Assembly: GCA_003045825.1 (NCBI GenBank) | Contig: PZPA01000012.1 | Coordinates: 1 to 34,408 of the forward strand | Length of the DNA: 34,408 nucleotides | DNA from: Bacteroidota bacterium | GTDB taxonomy: Bacteria > Bacteroidota > Bacteroidia > Flavobacteriales > Schleiferiaceae | Direction: 5' to 3' | Shown: piece by piece, positions 34,001 to 34,408 of the stretch | Numbering within the stretch: position 1 is the stretch's first letter | Layout: each line of letters opens with the position of its first letter | The notes under the pieces: generated by a model | What the model was told of the DNA's origin: nothing | Databases searched by the model: none | What the model saw: only the letters and a program-made list of their open reading frames with translations | Made by a program: the position numbers and the translations under genes

Positions 34001-34408
34001 TACACAGCGACGTTGTGCGTTCTTAAAGCGTCATTAAGCGACGTTTTTTTATCCGTGCTTACTTTGCGTTTGCCTATGATTAGGGCGCACGGTACGTTGA
34101 AAGTACCGGCTGGAAAATCCTTCGGTAGTGTACCCGGGATAACTACTGAACGCGCAGGTACATGGCCCTTGTAGACTAACGGTTCATTTCCACTTACATC
34201 GATGATTTTTGTAGACGCAGTTAGAACGACATTCGCCCCTAATACCGCTTCTTTTTCCACACGAACGCCTTCAACCACGATACATCTTGAACCAATAAAA
34301 CAATCGTCTTCAATGATAACCGGTGCAGCCTGTAACGGTTCCAGAACACCGCCTATGCCGACTCCACCGCTCAGGTGAACGTTTTTACCGATCTGTGCGC
34401 ATGAACCT
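34000..34408 (-). CDS. dapD: Tetrahydrodipicolinate N-succinyltransferase (partial)
   Basis: The 5' end lies beyond the right edge; about 135 C-terminal residues are visible. DapD transfers succinyl from CoA to tetrahydrodipicolinate in the lysine/diaminopimelate pathway. The left-handed parallel beta-helix hexapeptides are seen in [20 protein letters not shown], then [20 protein letters not shown] and VLGANVVL, followed by DapD's C-terminal [16 protein letters not shown]. The reading frame runs without a stop to the window edge. First gene of the run dapD, glycosyltransferase, membrane protein, cca. Confidence 0.94.
   Translation of the reverse strand, partial: GSCAQIGKNVHLSGGVGIGGVLEPLQAAPVIIEDDCFIGSRCIVVEGVRVEKEAVLGANVVLTASTKIIDVSGNEPLVYKGHVPARSVVIPGTLPKDFPAGTFNVPCALIIGKRKVSTDKKTSLNDALRTHNVAV

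Overview
The window looks like a chromosomal segment of a Bacteroidota bacterium, most likely order Flavobacteriales. Four things point there: two secreted proteins with C-terminal type IX secretion sorting domains, several upstream regions carrying the Bacteroidota -7 promoter consensus TAnnTTTG, bacillithiol-linked proteins (YtxJ, BstA), and a GatB, LpxK, DUF1573 and IS1096-passenger-like gene set of flavobacterial type. Almost all of it is housekeeping. There are no rRNA or tRNA genes, no insertion sequence, prophage or CRISPR array, and no gene-free stretch longer than 300 bases (the longest is about 235 bases, 8485-8720).

Layout. 1-4175 (minus): partial inositol monophosphatase, a small unknown protein, mtaB, murB and a PLP aminotransferase, tightly packed. 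4201-4224 is a terminator, followed by a DUF1573 lipid-free secreted protein (minus) divergent from valS (plus). valS is coupled to a DUF4287/DUF5655 gene that ends in a strong bidirectional terminator. 8110-8720 (minus) holds the most unusual part: a small unknown gene preceded by a structured leader with a 25-codon ORF and mutually exclusive terminator/antiterminator segments. 8721-10628 (minus) is an O-antigen-ligase-like membrane protein with TPRs. 10714-14841 (plus) is a fused isobutyryl-CoA-type mutase (IcmF) followed directly by exonuclease III. 14842-20133 (minus) is ung, rmuC, rlmB and a secreted M1 peptidase. 20205-25311 (plus) is a tiny lipoprotein, ytxJ, lipA, a large secreted Asp-box protein and bstA. 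25308-30609 (minus) is a K+ channel with a zinc ribbon, miaA, lpxK, gatB and a TlpA-like lipoprotein. 30656-30943 (plus) is a small unknown protein. 30940-34408 (minus) is partial dapD, a family-2 glycosyltransferase, a two-helix membrane protein, a CCA-adding enzyme and an IS1096-passenger-like protein.

Functional themes are translation and RNA maturation (ValS, GatB, MtaB, MiaA, RlmB, CCA enzyme), envelope building (MurB, DapD, LpxK, glycosyltransferase, O-antigen ligase), DNA repair (Ung, Xth, RmuC), thiol redox (YtxJ, BstA, TlpA-like) and type IX secretion cargo. The genome is very compact: genes within runs overlap by 1-8 bases, and three convergent gene pairs share or abut palindromic stop codons with no terminator between them.

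All calls come from reading the sequence and recalling family motifs; no database search or folding program was run. Gene starts were moved inward from the longest ORF wherever the upstream part began at a non-ATG codon or ran far into a neighbour.
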